This document shows, piece by piece, positions 23,835 through 35,029 of a stretch of 64,000 nt of DNA. The translations under genes and the position numbers were made by a program. The notes beneath the pieces are model-generated. The model saw only the letters and a program-made list of their open reading frames with translations, was not told the origin of the DNA and did no database searches. How positions within the stretch are numbered: the stretch's first letter is position 1; each line of letters begins with the position of its first letter. Origin of the DNA: Scleromitrula shiraiana (taxonomy: Eukaryota > Ascomycota > Leotiomycetes > Helotiales > Sclerotiniaceae); NCBI GenBank assembly GCA_028455995.1, contig JABELC010000004.1:1798001-1862000 (forward strand). Direction: 5' to 3'.

Positions 23835-26779
23835 CTACTTCCTCAAGCCCCCCGTAACCCCAATCCTCTCCACCTCCCTATACTCCGCCGACCCCTCCCC
23901 AGCATCCCTCAACAATTTCTCCCAAGCCCCCACCTCCCTCAACCTGACACATTCCTCCGCCGCCCTCGCCCTCATCCCACACTTCTCCCAAAGCTCCACC
24001 AACTCCACCCCCTTCACCTCCCCCTGACTCTTAACCTTGTCCACAAACATCCCCGCCAACTTCTGATTTCCCGCATTCAGCACTAATTTGTAAAACGGCA
24101 TCCACCCAATCGGACTTTTTCTACTCTTTGACATTTCTTCTAGAGATGACCAGTCGCGTTTGGATACTAGAGCGCGCAGTCGTATCCAGGTGGCTTGTTT
24201 ATCGGGGATTTTAAAATCCCCGATGAGTTTTTTGGCGCGCGATGAATAGCCTAGTTTGATTAGTTTGAACAGTGTAGCGTTCAAAGAGAGACCGGTGAAG
24301 GAATCCGAATCAGTAAGATCCCTATCGAGGGATTCCTGGAGCCGCAGAAGCAGCGTAGCTTCTTGGAGGGATTTAACTTCGAAGGAGGTTTCTTTTGAGT
24401 CCGAGAGGAGTTTGGCGGCTAGTGCGAGCTTGTCTGAGGTTGTGCGCGAATCGGGTTGCGTGAGGGCTTCGCGGATGAATATGTTGGCTCCGTCTGTGCG
24501 GCGGTCGTCTTGGTAGTAGAGGTCTTTGAGAAGAGGGGTGTCGTCTATGCGGGCGGATGATTCGACGAGGGCGGTGGCGAGGGGTCGGGTGTTTATTACG
24601 CGGAAGAAGGAGGCGAGTGGGAGAGTCTTTTTTAAATGGAGGAGGACGTAGATTACTAGATCGGTGTCGAGGGATTCAATGGCTTTATCAAGGGCGATTT
24701 CATCTTCGCTCATGGAGAGGAGAAGGGGGACTTGTTTGCCTGCTCGTGGTTCGTGATTCAATAGAGATGTTGCAAGTCGACCGCGGCCTTCATCGTAAGC
24801 AGCACGGGCAATTTCTTCAAATGATATGCCACGTTTACCGGATAGTTTCTCGACTATTAATCTGCAAATTGTGTCTTCATCTTCTGCACCCACACGCACT
24901 TTTTGCGATGCCCAGTGAACGTATATTCTATCAGTGGGCAATCGAAGATAATCTGATATTTTGAGTGCTAGGAGGTATTCGCGTCGATTAACGAGGCGCC
25001 TAATAAGCTTCTCGGGTGTAAGGCGTAGGAACTGCTCATATGATAGTGGCATGCCAATCTCATAATATCTAACTGCATTCAAAACTCGAAGTGTTTCACA
25101 CATATCAACGAAATCATCACTATTGTAGATATCAAGGACAGACTTTCCAAATGAAGCTGCCTTAAGAAGTTGCTTCTGCCAATGAATATTGAATTCATGA
25201 CCAGCTGCTTTGACCTAACGATTCGTAAATATTTTGAACAAAGGATTGACGGGGATGACTTACACATGTATCCACTGCTTCCACAAGATGAGGTCTGATT
25301 AGTTGTATGTTATCATCTGCTTTAGGAGATTGTTGCTCTAGTTGCTCGACGGCATCTAGTAATATTGAAGCAGGAGATTCTGTCCCAAAGCGAAAAGTCT
25401 CATCTGTGACATCGGGTACTTTTTGTAGAAAATCACAGATATCGTTGGTAATCAATCGAACGCCATCATGATCTGCAAGTTGTCAGAAGGATCATGATTG
25501 GTCTGAAGCTGGGTTACATACCAGGAATTACATGAACCCGGCCATCGTAATAGAATTTTGCGACGGCACTCTTTGGTCCGATAATATGGACTTCATCTTC
25601 CCAAGCGATGACTACAGCATCATTGCCACACCATTGAACGTCTTTCGGAACTGTTTTTGATCTCGAATCGTGCTCACTCAGCCGACTCTGAAAGTCACTC
25701 GTGATGACATATGCGGTTCCAGTCTCAGTGTAGAGGGCTACAAATTTTCCATTTGGGGATACACTGATGTGAGTGAATGGCCCGATGTCTAAGAAACGAT
25801 CCTCAGATTCGGTTGCATCAGCGACATGTATAGTCTGGCCAATGCTCAATAAAACCTCAACTGATCTTGATAGTGTATATGCCGGCGGTATTAATGTCCA
25901 GGAATGAACTTCACCTTCTGGAGGTATTGCTAGTAATTTTGGCCGCGGTTCTTCATACCGAGAAACAGAGATTAAACGGTTGTTGGACAGCAAGGCCACG
26001 AAGCCTGTGCCATAGAATCTAACATTTTTATTATTAGTTTAAAAAAACTGTTGGTAAGAGTGGTCACAAACCTGCAAGCTATTACCCCGTATTCTTCAGC
26101 ACCATTACCTAAAGAGAATTGAGTGAAGTCCCCTTGCAAATCATAATAACATCGAACTGTGCCATCAGCAGTGACTACAATAAGTTTTTCATCTTCAGAC
26201 CAGCCAAGGCCCTTGATAGAACCTTTGTCCCAGTTTATGCGCCTGATCAATTTCCCAGCACAACTATACAAGTCAATGCTAGATTTGGATCCTTGTGATC
26301 CTCGAAAAGTTTGAAGCTTTGTTTCATCACGATATAGAGCTAGAATGAGGATTTAAAGTAAGCAGCTGAGAAGAGCGGTTATTGGGATATATTTGTGGTT
26401 CAAAAAGATAGTAAACAATCATTTTTGGGCAGTGACCATGATCGACGAGAAACCATAGGAAGAACTACTCCTAAATGGTTCTACTGGTTATCCTTCTGCA
26501 CAATTGTGTAAAGCAAAGCCGTTATTGGATGCCTATTATTGAATATCAACCATATAGACTTCATTCCTGCTTGAAGTATAATCGAGAACTCTATAAGATA
26601 ATGGTAAAACTCCTTAAGGAGAAAAGGAAATTTCACACACCAATTGCACCTCCATAAGGACATCCCGTGACGATGTAATTCTCGAGCTCCAAATCCTGGT
26701 CAAAGACAGCGGTATAAAGCTGTATCTTCCGATAGAACTTATCTCCCACCTTCTCCCATTCCGCTGTCGGACTTGTCAT
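23835..26779 (-). CDS. vps16: Vps16, core subunit of HOPS/CORVET tethering complexes
   Basis: Five exons (26779-26641, 26339-26072, 26018-25522, 25472-25264, 25214-23835) give 830 residues in consistent phase, the usual length. Vps16 acts at endosome and vacuole in membrane tethering. The N-terminal half is the beta-propeller-like Vps16_N region (WEKVGDKFYRKIQLY at the start, INWDKGSIKGLGWSEDEKL, THISVSPNGKFVALYTE). The C-terminal half is the helical Vps16_C region (VDMCETLRVLNAVRYYEIG, GRGRLATSLLNHEPRAGKQ, LLSMSEDEIALDKAI). The first intron is 301 bp, long for this window, and contains no convincing gene. Codons near the 3' end become strongly G-ending. Confidence 0.94.
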
Positions 26780-27106
26780 GTTTATATCATATAACTCCGC
26801 ATTATTTTTAAAAGAAATTGTTGTTGCTTGATAGTGTCTGTTAAAGTGTCTGTTGATTCTGTAGCTAAGGTTGCATGCACATGTGGTTATTCCCCAGGTG
26901 AATTCAAAGTACCTGGACTAAATCGACATGTGGTCTAAGCTCACGCTAATCCTCCTGAACGACATTGCCACAATTGCATCTAATTACTTCATTCTGAATT
27001 CACCTTTCATTTACGAATAATAGGGATATTGATTTTATTTTATTTGTATTTCAAGTCTCACGATCTGGAGATGGGCTTTGGGTGATTTATCTCTCTTTAT
27101 GGTTTG
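26780..27106. promoter_or_regulatory. bidirectional promoter of vps16 and AAA-like gene
   Basis: Only 327 bp separate the two divergent start codons (26779 minus, 27107 plus), so both promoters must lie here. The sequence is AT-rich. I cannot point to specific factor sites. Confidence 0.55.
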
Positions 27107-28290
27107 ATGGCAGACGAGACATTGATCAATAAAATTCATGAGCTCAGTGATTTGGAGCTCGCTGCATTGATATGTTTGGTCGCAGAAGAGCATTGTATCA
27201 TTGATACAGATCCTGAGGTTTTGGAAGACCTCATTCAGGAGCTTGAACTGGTAAGGTCTCATGGACATATATCTATATGCCATATTAATGTTTGTCAAGG
27301 TCGCATCGAAAGTCTTCGGTTTATCTTACGCCGTCATCGATTGCAATATCCATACCACTCTTGACGATTTCGCACATGCTATACTATCTGTCGATGCCGT
27401 TCCTACTCGATCTAATTCCCCTGTGATAACTCGACGTGATTCATACTTCCTACAAACAACAACTTTTCAATCGATCAATCGGTCGCCAGTTCCCGAAACT
27501 TCATTCGATAACAAACGGATTGCAAATGTAATCATTGCCAAAAATCTCGATGAAGCGCCTAAGCAGGTACAAATTCAAGCTCTAGAGCTCATGCGGACGA
27601 AGCGCATCTTCACAAGGACATCCGTACAGACTGCGCCGAAACGGTTCTTGTTCATCGCAGCTTTAGCCGGCGGCGAAGGTCCTAGATTGACCAAACACTT
27701 GAACGACTTCATGTTCATCTCGCATGTTCACGACCCTGAGGATGGGTTTCCAAACCTGGAAGAGATGTACGATGATGATTCTGGATCAACCTCGTCCGTT
27801 GTTAAGAGAAGCTCGACTATACAAACAGAGGAAAGTTTATGGGCACAGATATCTGCAGCGGTTAGTCCCTATACACTGAAATAGAGGTTTAAATCTGACA
27901 TGAGTATAGGACGTCGAATCTTTGGCTCGGCAAAGCCATGACACAACAGTGAGTGTTGAAGTAAAGCAATATCAACAGAATATCGCCTCCTTTCTTCGGA
28001 TTCACCGGGCTGTCGGTGGTGGCATTTCTGCAACAGCTACAGCACATTTTGATAAACTCGTCAGGTGCCTTGCTCCGTTACATGGGCTCTCGTATGCTAC
28101 CCCATCTCTCGTTGATCTTGCTGCTAGGAAAATCTACCTTCACCGTATCGAGATCGTTGTTCCAGAGAGAGAGCGGAGTATGCAATGGGGTAGTGATCTG
28201 GATACTATTCGAGAACTTTTGGATGGTGTAAGTCCTGGGGATGTAATTGAAGATGTTCTTGGTAGTTCCGGAGCTGAGGCTCCTTTGTAA
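27107..28290 (+). CDS. magnesium-chelatase/AAA-like conserved fungal protein
   Basis: Three exons (27107-27250, 27300-27860, 27910-28290) give 361 residues. The start MADETLINKIHELSDLELAALICLVAEEHCI begins a conserved helical N-terminus. The middle contains VIIAKNLDEAPKQVQIQALELMRTKRIFT, resembling the Walker B/sensor region of AAA-type chelatase subunits, followed by FLFIAALAGGEGPRLTKHLND. The end (FLRIHRAVGGGISATATAHFDKL, DLAARKIYLHRIEIV, SPGDVIEDVL) is like the helical lid of those ATPases. No Walker A P-loop is visible, so ATPase activity is doubtful. Fungi make no chlorophyll, so the name only reflects similarity; the real role is unknown. Confidence 0.78.
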
Positions 28291-30433
28291 ATAGCTAATA
28301 TAAATAATTTTCCCAGTGATACCTTACTTCGAGAGGATTCAAGAACTTTTTTGAATCTTTGCTTCAGCGTTTCGAATATCCCATCCTCATCATATCCCAT
28401 CCTTGCCTTTCCTATCCTGAAACCCACTTATCCTCCTCGATTTTTGATTTATTCTATCTTATCTTATCATATCCTATCCTTGAAAAATATTTTGAATATC
28501 CTCATTCTTCCCTATCCTCTCAAAATCCTTAAAATCATCCTACAAATTCCTTCAAAGCCTTTCCAGCTAGTTTATATCCTTACCATAATCATCTATCCTA
28601 TCTATCCCTTCCTTGCCTTACCTTCCCTATCCTTAAACCTACCAAACCTCCCATATTCCCATTCTACCTTTTCCATCACATCCTTACATTTAACCCTATC
28701 CATCTTATCCTCAATAGAACGGAATACTCGGAACACTGCTTTGGTATGCACAATGCTCTTCCCATTGTATCCCTCATGATTTCTTTTTGTCCAAGATATA
28801 ATTGCAAAATCATATTCTATAGCCGCAATGTTGACTTCCCAACTGAAAATGCAGATCCATTTCTCGATATCGCAGGTGTATTAGGTATTGTATTTTTCCA
28901 TTCCACCAAATCTTGCATCTTCCGCTCGTCGACAACCTGAGGCTAAGTTTTAAATGCTTTCATAAACACGCGAGTTCGTAAAAAATCCAACTTGTAGCGA
29001 GGGTGTCTCTGTAATAGCTGTACCCATGCTCTAGTCGGTGCCTTGTTCTGCCAATCTATTCTCAGTCCTTCCTGTCTCTTTTCATTCTGTGGGGGGTAGG
29101 GGGGGATCTCGTCTAACACTTTTGCCTGGTTCAAGTTCCTCTGCAAGTTGTTGCATATCTCAATGTTGGTTTGCTACCTAGTTGCTGACTTTAGAGAATC
29201 AGGGACAAAATTTTCCGTCTAATATTCTGATCTGAGTTTTTTCTTCGGTTATCTCACGACATCTATTCCCTTTTCTCGCGTCAGTGTCATGCTTGTGGTT
29301 CCCAGCTCTTGTGTTTTATATCTCCCAGCAGCATCTCGTTCTTGATGGAAGTTATCTTTCTTGAGCCTCTCTCGCTGTTATAGTCGAACATGTAACCATG
29401 GATATCTCACAAAATTCCGTTTCTATGACCGTGATATAGCCAATAGGTTCCGCGGATCTGGAAGGATCATCTGACGCGATGAGGTTTTTCGGGTAGGCAC
29501 GATGATGTTCGTTTATTTGATCGATGAATGAATTGGGAAGGTATTTTGCCCTGGTTTAGAGTTTATAAACATAAACAAATCTCATCTGAAGTAATTTCTC
29601 CATTAGCATGTTTCCATACCATATCGCTAATCCACACCGAATTATTTCGTTCTTGTTATGTTCAATCTACTTCTTCTTTTGTTTTCCTGCAAGACTTACC
29701 CGGTTGATTATCTCTACCCAGTCCTGTCCTATGGGTTTTCTGTCCTGTCTGCCGAGTTCATATACTTTCAACAACTCCATCTACATCCATATCTCGCAGT
29801 CAAGATATGATTGAGTCATTCCCTTCTACCAATTGATATCTCTATATATCTTTTCCAAGTCTGCGATATAGCAGGAAACCCAACACGGCGTCCTATCTGC
29901 AGAGCCGCCTTCGAATCTTTCCGTTCTATTTCAAGATCCCTATACGAACACCAGGAGTATTAGTCTACTTGTTAATAATGAGGCTCTGGTAAGATCATTT
30001 GGGTATACTGCGCTGCTGAAGTATAGGGAATCGTTACATATCTGCTCGATCTCTTCTATCCACGCAATGTTACGATTTATTCTCGTTCATACTGCCTCAG
30101 AGTAGATGAGAGTTATGGAAGGGTGAATTAGCTTCACTGTTAGCACCTCAGTCCCTCAACGCTAACAATAAATCATGTGGTAGAGTCCAAACCCCGCGAT
30201 TCAGTCGTGTTAGCTTGATTCAAGAGAGGCTAATGTGTTAGTTGGATAGTTAAGTAAACATCAATCTTTCGTTTGATTGGTTGAACTTAGTTTCATCATC
30301 ATATCGGAGGATTTACACGCATTCAGATTACATCTCAATTAAATTCAGACTCATTCTCTTCATCAAATTAGCATCAAAAATTGTCGAACGTTATCTCTAT
30401 CCCAAAACAATTCGAACTTCCAACAACGATAAA
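28291..30433. other. intergenic, no convincing gene
   Basis: More than 2 kb without a supportable gene. It includes a pyrimidine-rich tract at 28370-28720 and unremarkable sequence beyond. A 67-codon minus-strand frame at 28943-29146 reads as protein (QNEKRQEGLRIDWQ) but has no recognisable family and no extension. Confidence 0.45.
28370..28720. repeat. imperfect TATCC/TTATCC pyrimidine-rich tract
   Basis: The plus strand is dominated by units such as ATCCTATCCTT, TATCTTATC and TTCCCTATCC, with few purine runs. It explains a long but meaningless plus-strand open frame at 28351-28779. It begins just after the 3' end of the AAA-like gene. Confidence 0.65.
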
Positions 30434-31084
30434 ATGAATCAAGAATCACAAAAACCAACACCAAGAAGATCGCAACGTGTGCGAAAACCCACCACCAAAG
30501 CGGTCTTCTCAATCTCTCCCGCCTCCTCAATCTCTCCCGCCTCCTCAATCTCTCCCGCCTTCTCAATCTCTCCCGCCTCCTCAATCTCTCCCGCCTTCTC
30601 AATCTCTCCCGCCTCCTTAATCACTTCCGTCTCTTCAATCTCTCCCGCCTCCTCAGTCACTTCCGTCTCTTCAATCACCCCCATCACTTCAATCACCCCC
30701 GCCTCCACGATCTCCCCCATCACTTCAATCTCCCCCGACTCCTCAATCCCCCTCCCCTCCCCAATCTCCTCCGCCTCCTCATTATCCCCCAACCCCGAAC
30801 CCACGACTCCCAAGAATCTCAAACACCATCTTGTGATCACCTCGTCGGATTCGACAGTTGAACTGTCCGGGGGTCGCGTTTCACGCAAGCGACCACGAAG
30901 CGAGTCGCCATCACCTGCTCAAAAGCAGGAACAACGTGCCGGTTTGGATATGCTGGCCGATGCAGCGGCAGCAGCTGCAGGCTTGGAGAAGCTGGCGGAA
31001 GCAGCCGCGATATCTGCCGAGATGAATGGGGGCAATGGATTGGCGGTCCTTGCCTGTGTTGCTGTTATGGAGGAGGGTGTATAG
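30434..31084 (+). CDS. low-complexity protein with hexapeptide repeats
   Basis: A single-exon frame from the ATG at 30434 gives 216 residues. I do not recognise a family. The N-terminus is basic (PTPRRSQRVRKPTTK). Residues 25-120 are sixteen hexapeptide units of the type [S/F/T]-S-I-S-P-A, encoded by an 18-bp minisatellite. Then comes RVSRKRPRSESPSPAQK, a likely nuclear-type basic stretch, and an Ala-rich helical pair (AGLDMLADAAAAAAGLEKLAEAAAIS). The open frame extends upstream to 30281 but without another ATG of better context. Coding status rests on the long frame and non-random C-terminal part. The antisense strand is also open because the unit length is a multiple of three. Confidence 0.55.
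   Translation: MNQESQKPTPRRSQRVRKPTTKAVFSISPASSISPASSISPAFSISPASSISPAFSISPASLITSVSSISPASSVTSVSSITPITSITPASTISPITSISPDSSIPLPSPISSASSLSPNPEPTTPKNLKHHLVITSSDSTVELSGGRVSRKRPRSESPSPAQKQEQRAGLDMLADAAAAAAGLEKLAEAAAISAEMNGGNGLAVLACVAVMEEGV
30506..30793 (+). repeat. coding 18-bp minisatellite
   Basis: Sixteen consecutive 18-bp units; the type unit is TCCTCAATCTCTCCCGCC. The first six and the eighth are nearly identical; later units diverge (TCAATCACTTCC, TCAATCACCCCC). The gradient suggests repeated duplication at the 5' end of the array. Confidence 0.85.
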
Positions 31085-31451
31085 ATACGGGATTGGAACT
31101 GGGGGGCTTGGATTTTTGTATTTAAATATTTTTTAACTTTTAATGTCTAAACTAAATTTTTAATTCATTCAAATGGTTTCGTGCAATGTGAATGCAATAT
31201 GAATAGAAATAATGTTGTTCTTGTCTTTCGAGCTGTTTAAATCTTGAATGTCCATTCTGTTTATATACAATCAAACTCATGCATCACCATGTCAAGTATT
31301 AAGATTTATGATTTTTATGTTGTATATAAACATTTAAACCAGAACTGACTTGAAAACAGTTAAGTGTCTATGTTTAAAGCAGAGATTCAAGATGGAAACA
31401 ATTGAATGTTTACATGTAAAACAGCAATTCAAAATCATTTTGTTTAAAATA
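31085..31451. other. 3' flank with early, diverged repeat-like sequence
   Basis: AT-rich non-coding sequence downstream of the hexapeptide-repeat gene. From about 31,340 it begins to show the vocabulary of the following repeat array (AAGTGTCTATGTTTAAA, GAATGTTTACATG). Confidence 0.45.
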
Positions 31452-32255
31452 CATTTGAATGTTTACTTTTTCAACAGACATTCATTCAAAAGGTATTATA
31501 ATGTCTATAGTCTTAACAGTCATTTATCCAAAAAGTATCAGGATGTCTAAATTGTACATAAACATCTATTCAAAAGGTATTAGAATGTCTATAGTCTAAA
31601 CAAACATTCAAGATATATATGGTACAATATCTATATCATAAATAAATATTTAAACAAGATCTCTTTGAAAAGTATTAGAATATCTATATTCTATATAGAT
31701 ATTTATTCAAATGTTATTAGAATATCTATAGTCTCAACAAACATTTACTCAAAAGATGTTCAAGTTAGAATGTCTATAACTTGAGCATACATTTGTTTAA
31801 AAGATATTAGAATGTCTATAGTCTCAACACAGATTGATTCAAAAGGTATTAATATTGGATATATTGCACTCCTCAGCATATGATTAGGGCTATGATTCAG
31901 GGCTTTTGCTACATGCTGTATACTATATATAAATAAGTACTAAAATAGAATCTGAATAAATAGAGATATCAAAAAGAATAAGAATTATTAAATTATTTCA
32001 AATCCATTTTTAATACAATAATTAGAATGTCTATAGTCTCAACAGACATCTAGACAAACTTATTCAAAAAGCATTCAAATGTCTATACTCCTAATAATAA
32101 GCATTCAAGATACATACAATATAATAATTGTATTGTATATAGAAATTTGAATCATATCTATTCAAAATATTTTAGAATGTTTATGATCTAAACAAACATT
32201 GATTCAAAAAGTATTAGGATATGTATAGTCTGAACAGACATTTAGGTCAATAAGA
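31452..32255. repeat. diverged 40-45 bp tandem repeat with hairpin-forming unit
   Basis: About twelve degenerate copies of a unit of the form AATGTCTATAGTCTCAAC-AGACATT followed by TATTCAAAAGGTATTAG. Clear copies begin near 31,499, 31,584, 31,719, 31,769, 31,811, 32,025 and 32,173. AATGTCT and AGACATT are complementary, so each unit can fold into a small stem-loop. Copies are interrupted at 31,850-32,000 by unrelated sequence. No open frame or transposon ends are visible. Confidence 0.75.
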
Positions 32256-32332
32256 AATAAACATAGGCTCCAATCTACTCGACATATCTCACTTAAGCCG
32301 AGAAGCCACGAGATCCATCCATCACACGCGAC

Positions 32333-32964
32333 ATGAATCAAAATCATAATGACTTCACAGATACCTACATGCTTAAAGCAAATTATAAAATCTTATATCA
32401 TCCACGAAAGCCGACAATATGGTATCGACGCTATCAGATATCTCGTTGTAACCTCCAATGTAATAACGCAACCATTCGTACCGCTAGTAGCAACAGTAGA
32501 GGAATTGCAAAAGATAGGAATGGAGTTTGTGGAACAGAATTGGAAGAATCCGAAGTTAGAAAACTGCAAAATTGTAAGAATAATGGGATCGAGAGTGTGG
32601 AAGAACCCGTCGTCGAAGATAATGATGAGTTTATCACTTGGATCGATGAATCTAAAACATATGTATGTATATGTATGGTATATCAGATGAATAAAAAGTA
32701 TTATCTATAAACACCGAAAACAAACTAGTATATCAACATTTCTTTCCGAAAGTTAAAGCTACTAAAAGAGCATTGTTGCTATCAATCTGACATCAACAGA
32801 TGGATGAATTGGCGCCGGCCGAGAGAATTGTATCCGAAGCAATAGCTTCTCGGCTTGACATCCGGGTTCGCGAACGTCTGGCTCGACGGCATTACATAGG
32901 TTGTATAAGACAATCACTAAAGGGAAAACATTACTCTTCTTTAACGAAACATGCGGTCAAGTAG
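32333..32964 (+). CDS. possible small two-exon gene, unknown product
   Basis: The frame from ATG 32333 runs 110 codons to ...EEPVVEDNDEFITWIDE SKTY and meets a strong donor (TAT|GTATGT at 32663). A CTACTAA-type branch site at about 32,758 and an acceptor CATCAACAG at 32799 lead into a 55-codon exon that begins MDELAPAERIVSEAIASRL and continues DIRVRERLARRHYIGC to TAG. The joined product is 164 residues. The second exon has markedly higher GC and more regular codons than its surroundings. I do not recognise the family. The upstream part also has an open frame in another phase (32349-32690) that reads equally like protein, so exon 1 is uncertain; a frameshifted relic is possible. Confidence 0.35.
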
Positions 32965-35029
32965 AAACATGAAACGTCACGCAATATAATACATCCGAAC
33001 ATCGCACACAGTATGTACATTGTATGTATGTATGTATGTACGAGTAATTAAATCGAGTAGACGAATCTCGGTCACACTGCATAGGGGAGCCGCTTACGGG
33101 AATGCATAGCCGCCTATTTTGATGTGATGCTGCACTACAGAAGTTCTAGGCTTGTTCTAGGAAGATTCGGAGTTCCGATCACCGCGTTATATGTGGGAGT
33201 CGGTCGGAAAATTTTGTTTGTATGACTATGATGATGGAGGATATATATATAAGAATTAGATGTATGTGATTGTATGTACACTATTTACATGAGTATAGAT
33301 ATCCTATTGACGCTTACATGTAATGCTTGAAATATGATGAGATGAGTCTATGGGTGGTCTACAGGCAGGTGCTGTGAAGATGAATTTGAAGATTCTTCAC
33401 CGCCAAGACAAGGATTTATAGATGCTTGAACAATTTCATCCAATTAAAAGAACTTTTGATATGACGTATGCATAAAAGTTTTGAAATTTACGGAAGTGTT
33501 ATACCGATCCATGTAATAAGTCAGTTATTACGCCAGTAGAGATAATAAGGTGTTGATTGAATACGACCTGGTTTGGGTATGTACTGTACAGTATGTAGGT
33601 CAGTATGTACTGTATGTAGATAGAAGATAGAAGTGGTGGAATGAGTGAGGAAATGAGGTTATACTTTGCAATTATTATGCTCTGCCTTTTCATTCATAAA
33701 TATACTTTCAAAGTAACAATGAATTTGTAGTTTCTTATCTCAACTCTTCTTATGATATTATTGTATGAAAGAAAAGTTGTTGTCGTAATAATATAGTATA
33801 GTATAGTATAGCCCAGTAATATGTATCTTATTTATCAATACGAAGGTCTGGTTCAGCCTCCAATAGAATACCTTGTAGCTTATAGACTCTAGTACAACAT
33901 GATGAGTCATGATACTAAATTATAATAGTTTTTTTATAACTTTTATGTATAGAATATATATAAAATATCATTTTAACTTTTAATTCAATTTAAATAATAG
34001 ATTATTCAAATAAATTTTAATAGTTTATTAGATTTTATAATTTTTATAATTTATATAAATAATATAATCATTGTAATTTATAGGCGCTTATAGAGTATTT
34101 TTTAAATTTATAAGGCATTTCACTAGGTACTATTCATCCTTGCATCATCTTGAGGTTTTCCTAGGGTACCTAGATAGTATGTAATCATACCCAATTAAAA
34201 TTCAATTATCCAATCCGTTCATATCTATATCCATATCCATATCCATATCCATATCTATATCCATACCGGTATTTATATCATTAAATCCATTATCAACAAC
34301 AAAACGAGTTCATTCAAATAACAATAATAATAACAATAAGAACAACAAGAACAACAACAACAACAACAACAACAACAATAAATGGTCAAGCAGACTTATT
34401 GTTAATACCAGTAGTTTTATGTTTTGTTTTATATATATCAATTGCCCTTTGGAATTATAAACATACTCATGTCAGCAACCATATAGTTTTGCCATCCACT
34501 AAGTAGAACAATCCTTGGTTTGCCAGACATAGTGGAGGAAAAGGAATAACTCCAAGCCTTGGCATCTTGGTCCTGTTCTTTGGGATTAGAATCAATAATG
34601 AATAGATAGAAAGGCAAATAAGCCCTTCTATGCAAATTCTCTTCATTACGACTGTCCAACCCTTTTCATAACTTCACATCAATAACAATTTAGCATACAA
34701 TTAACTTCTGCGAATTCTGTTATGTTACGCTATTGCGCGACCTCACGATCGTTAACTTAAAAGAGAGTCTATACCGAGACTTGGGAGAAAAGTCGTCGAA
34801 GACAACAAGAGATTGGAGCGGCGACTGGGCGCGACAGGAATTCGAATGCTGCGACATCACGCAATACTTTTGAGGGAATCGACCGACTGGGGCATAACAA
34901 GCAGAGGGAATCTAAGACATTGAACTGCGCCCTTTCGAGTTCTCCGTTCATCGATACTATTTCCCGCGAACACGATTGCGATAAAAGGATAATATTTATA
35001 CTTGGTCTCGATTGTCTAAGACAGCCAAG
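32965..35029. other. intergenic, microsatellite-rich promoter side of antiporter gene
   Basis: About 2 kb without a convincing gene. It contains GTATGTATGTATGTATG (33,020-33,040), an AT-only stretch at 33,900-34,110, ATATCCATATCC repeats (34,217-34,265) and AACAACAACAAC (34,340-34,378). A minus-strand frame at 34438-34659 lacks an early ATG. The sequence next to 35030 should hold the Na+/H+ antiporter promoter and leader. Confidence 0.5.

Noticed and set aside
26475..26663. small frames in both directions inside the first intron of vps16
   Set aside because: The intron is 301 bp and unusually long here, but both frames lack any coding feature.
28351..28779. 142-codon plus-strand frame after the AAA-like gene
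   Set aside because: It is generated by the TATCC-type pyrimidine tract, contains only Ile/Leu/Pro/Ser repeats and has no conserved features.
30439..30888. 149-codon minus-strand frame opposite the hexapeptide-repeat gene
   Set aside because: The 18-bp unit is open on both strands; the plus strand has the ATG, a basic N-terminus and a structured C-terminal part.
34438..34659. 73-codon minus-strand frame before the antiporter gene
   Set aside because: It opens with TTG, has no ATG until late, and no recognisable family; kept as non-coding.
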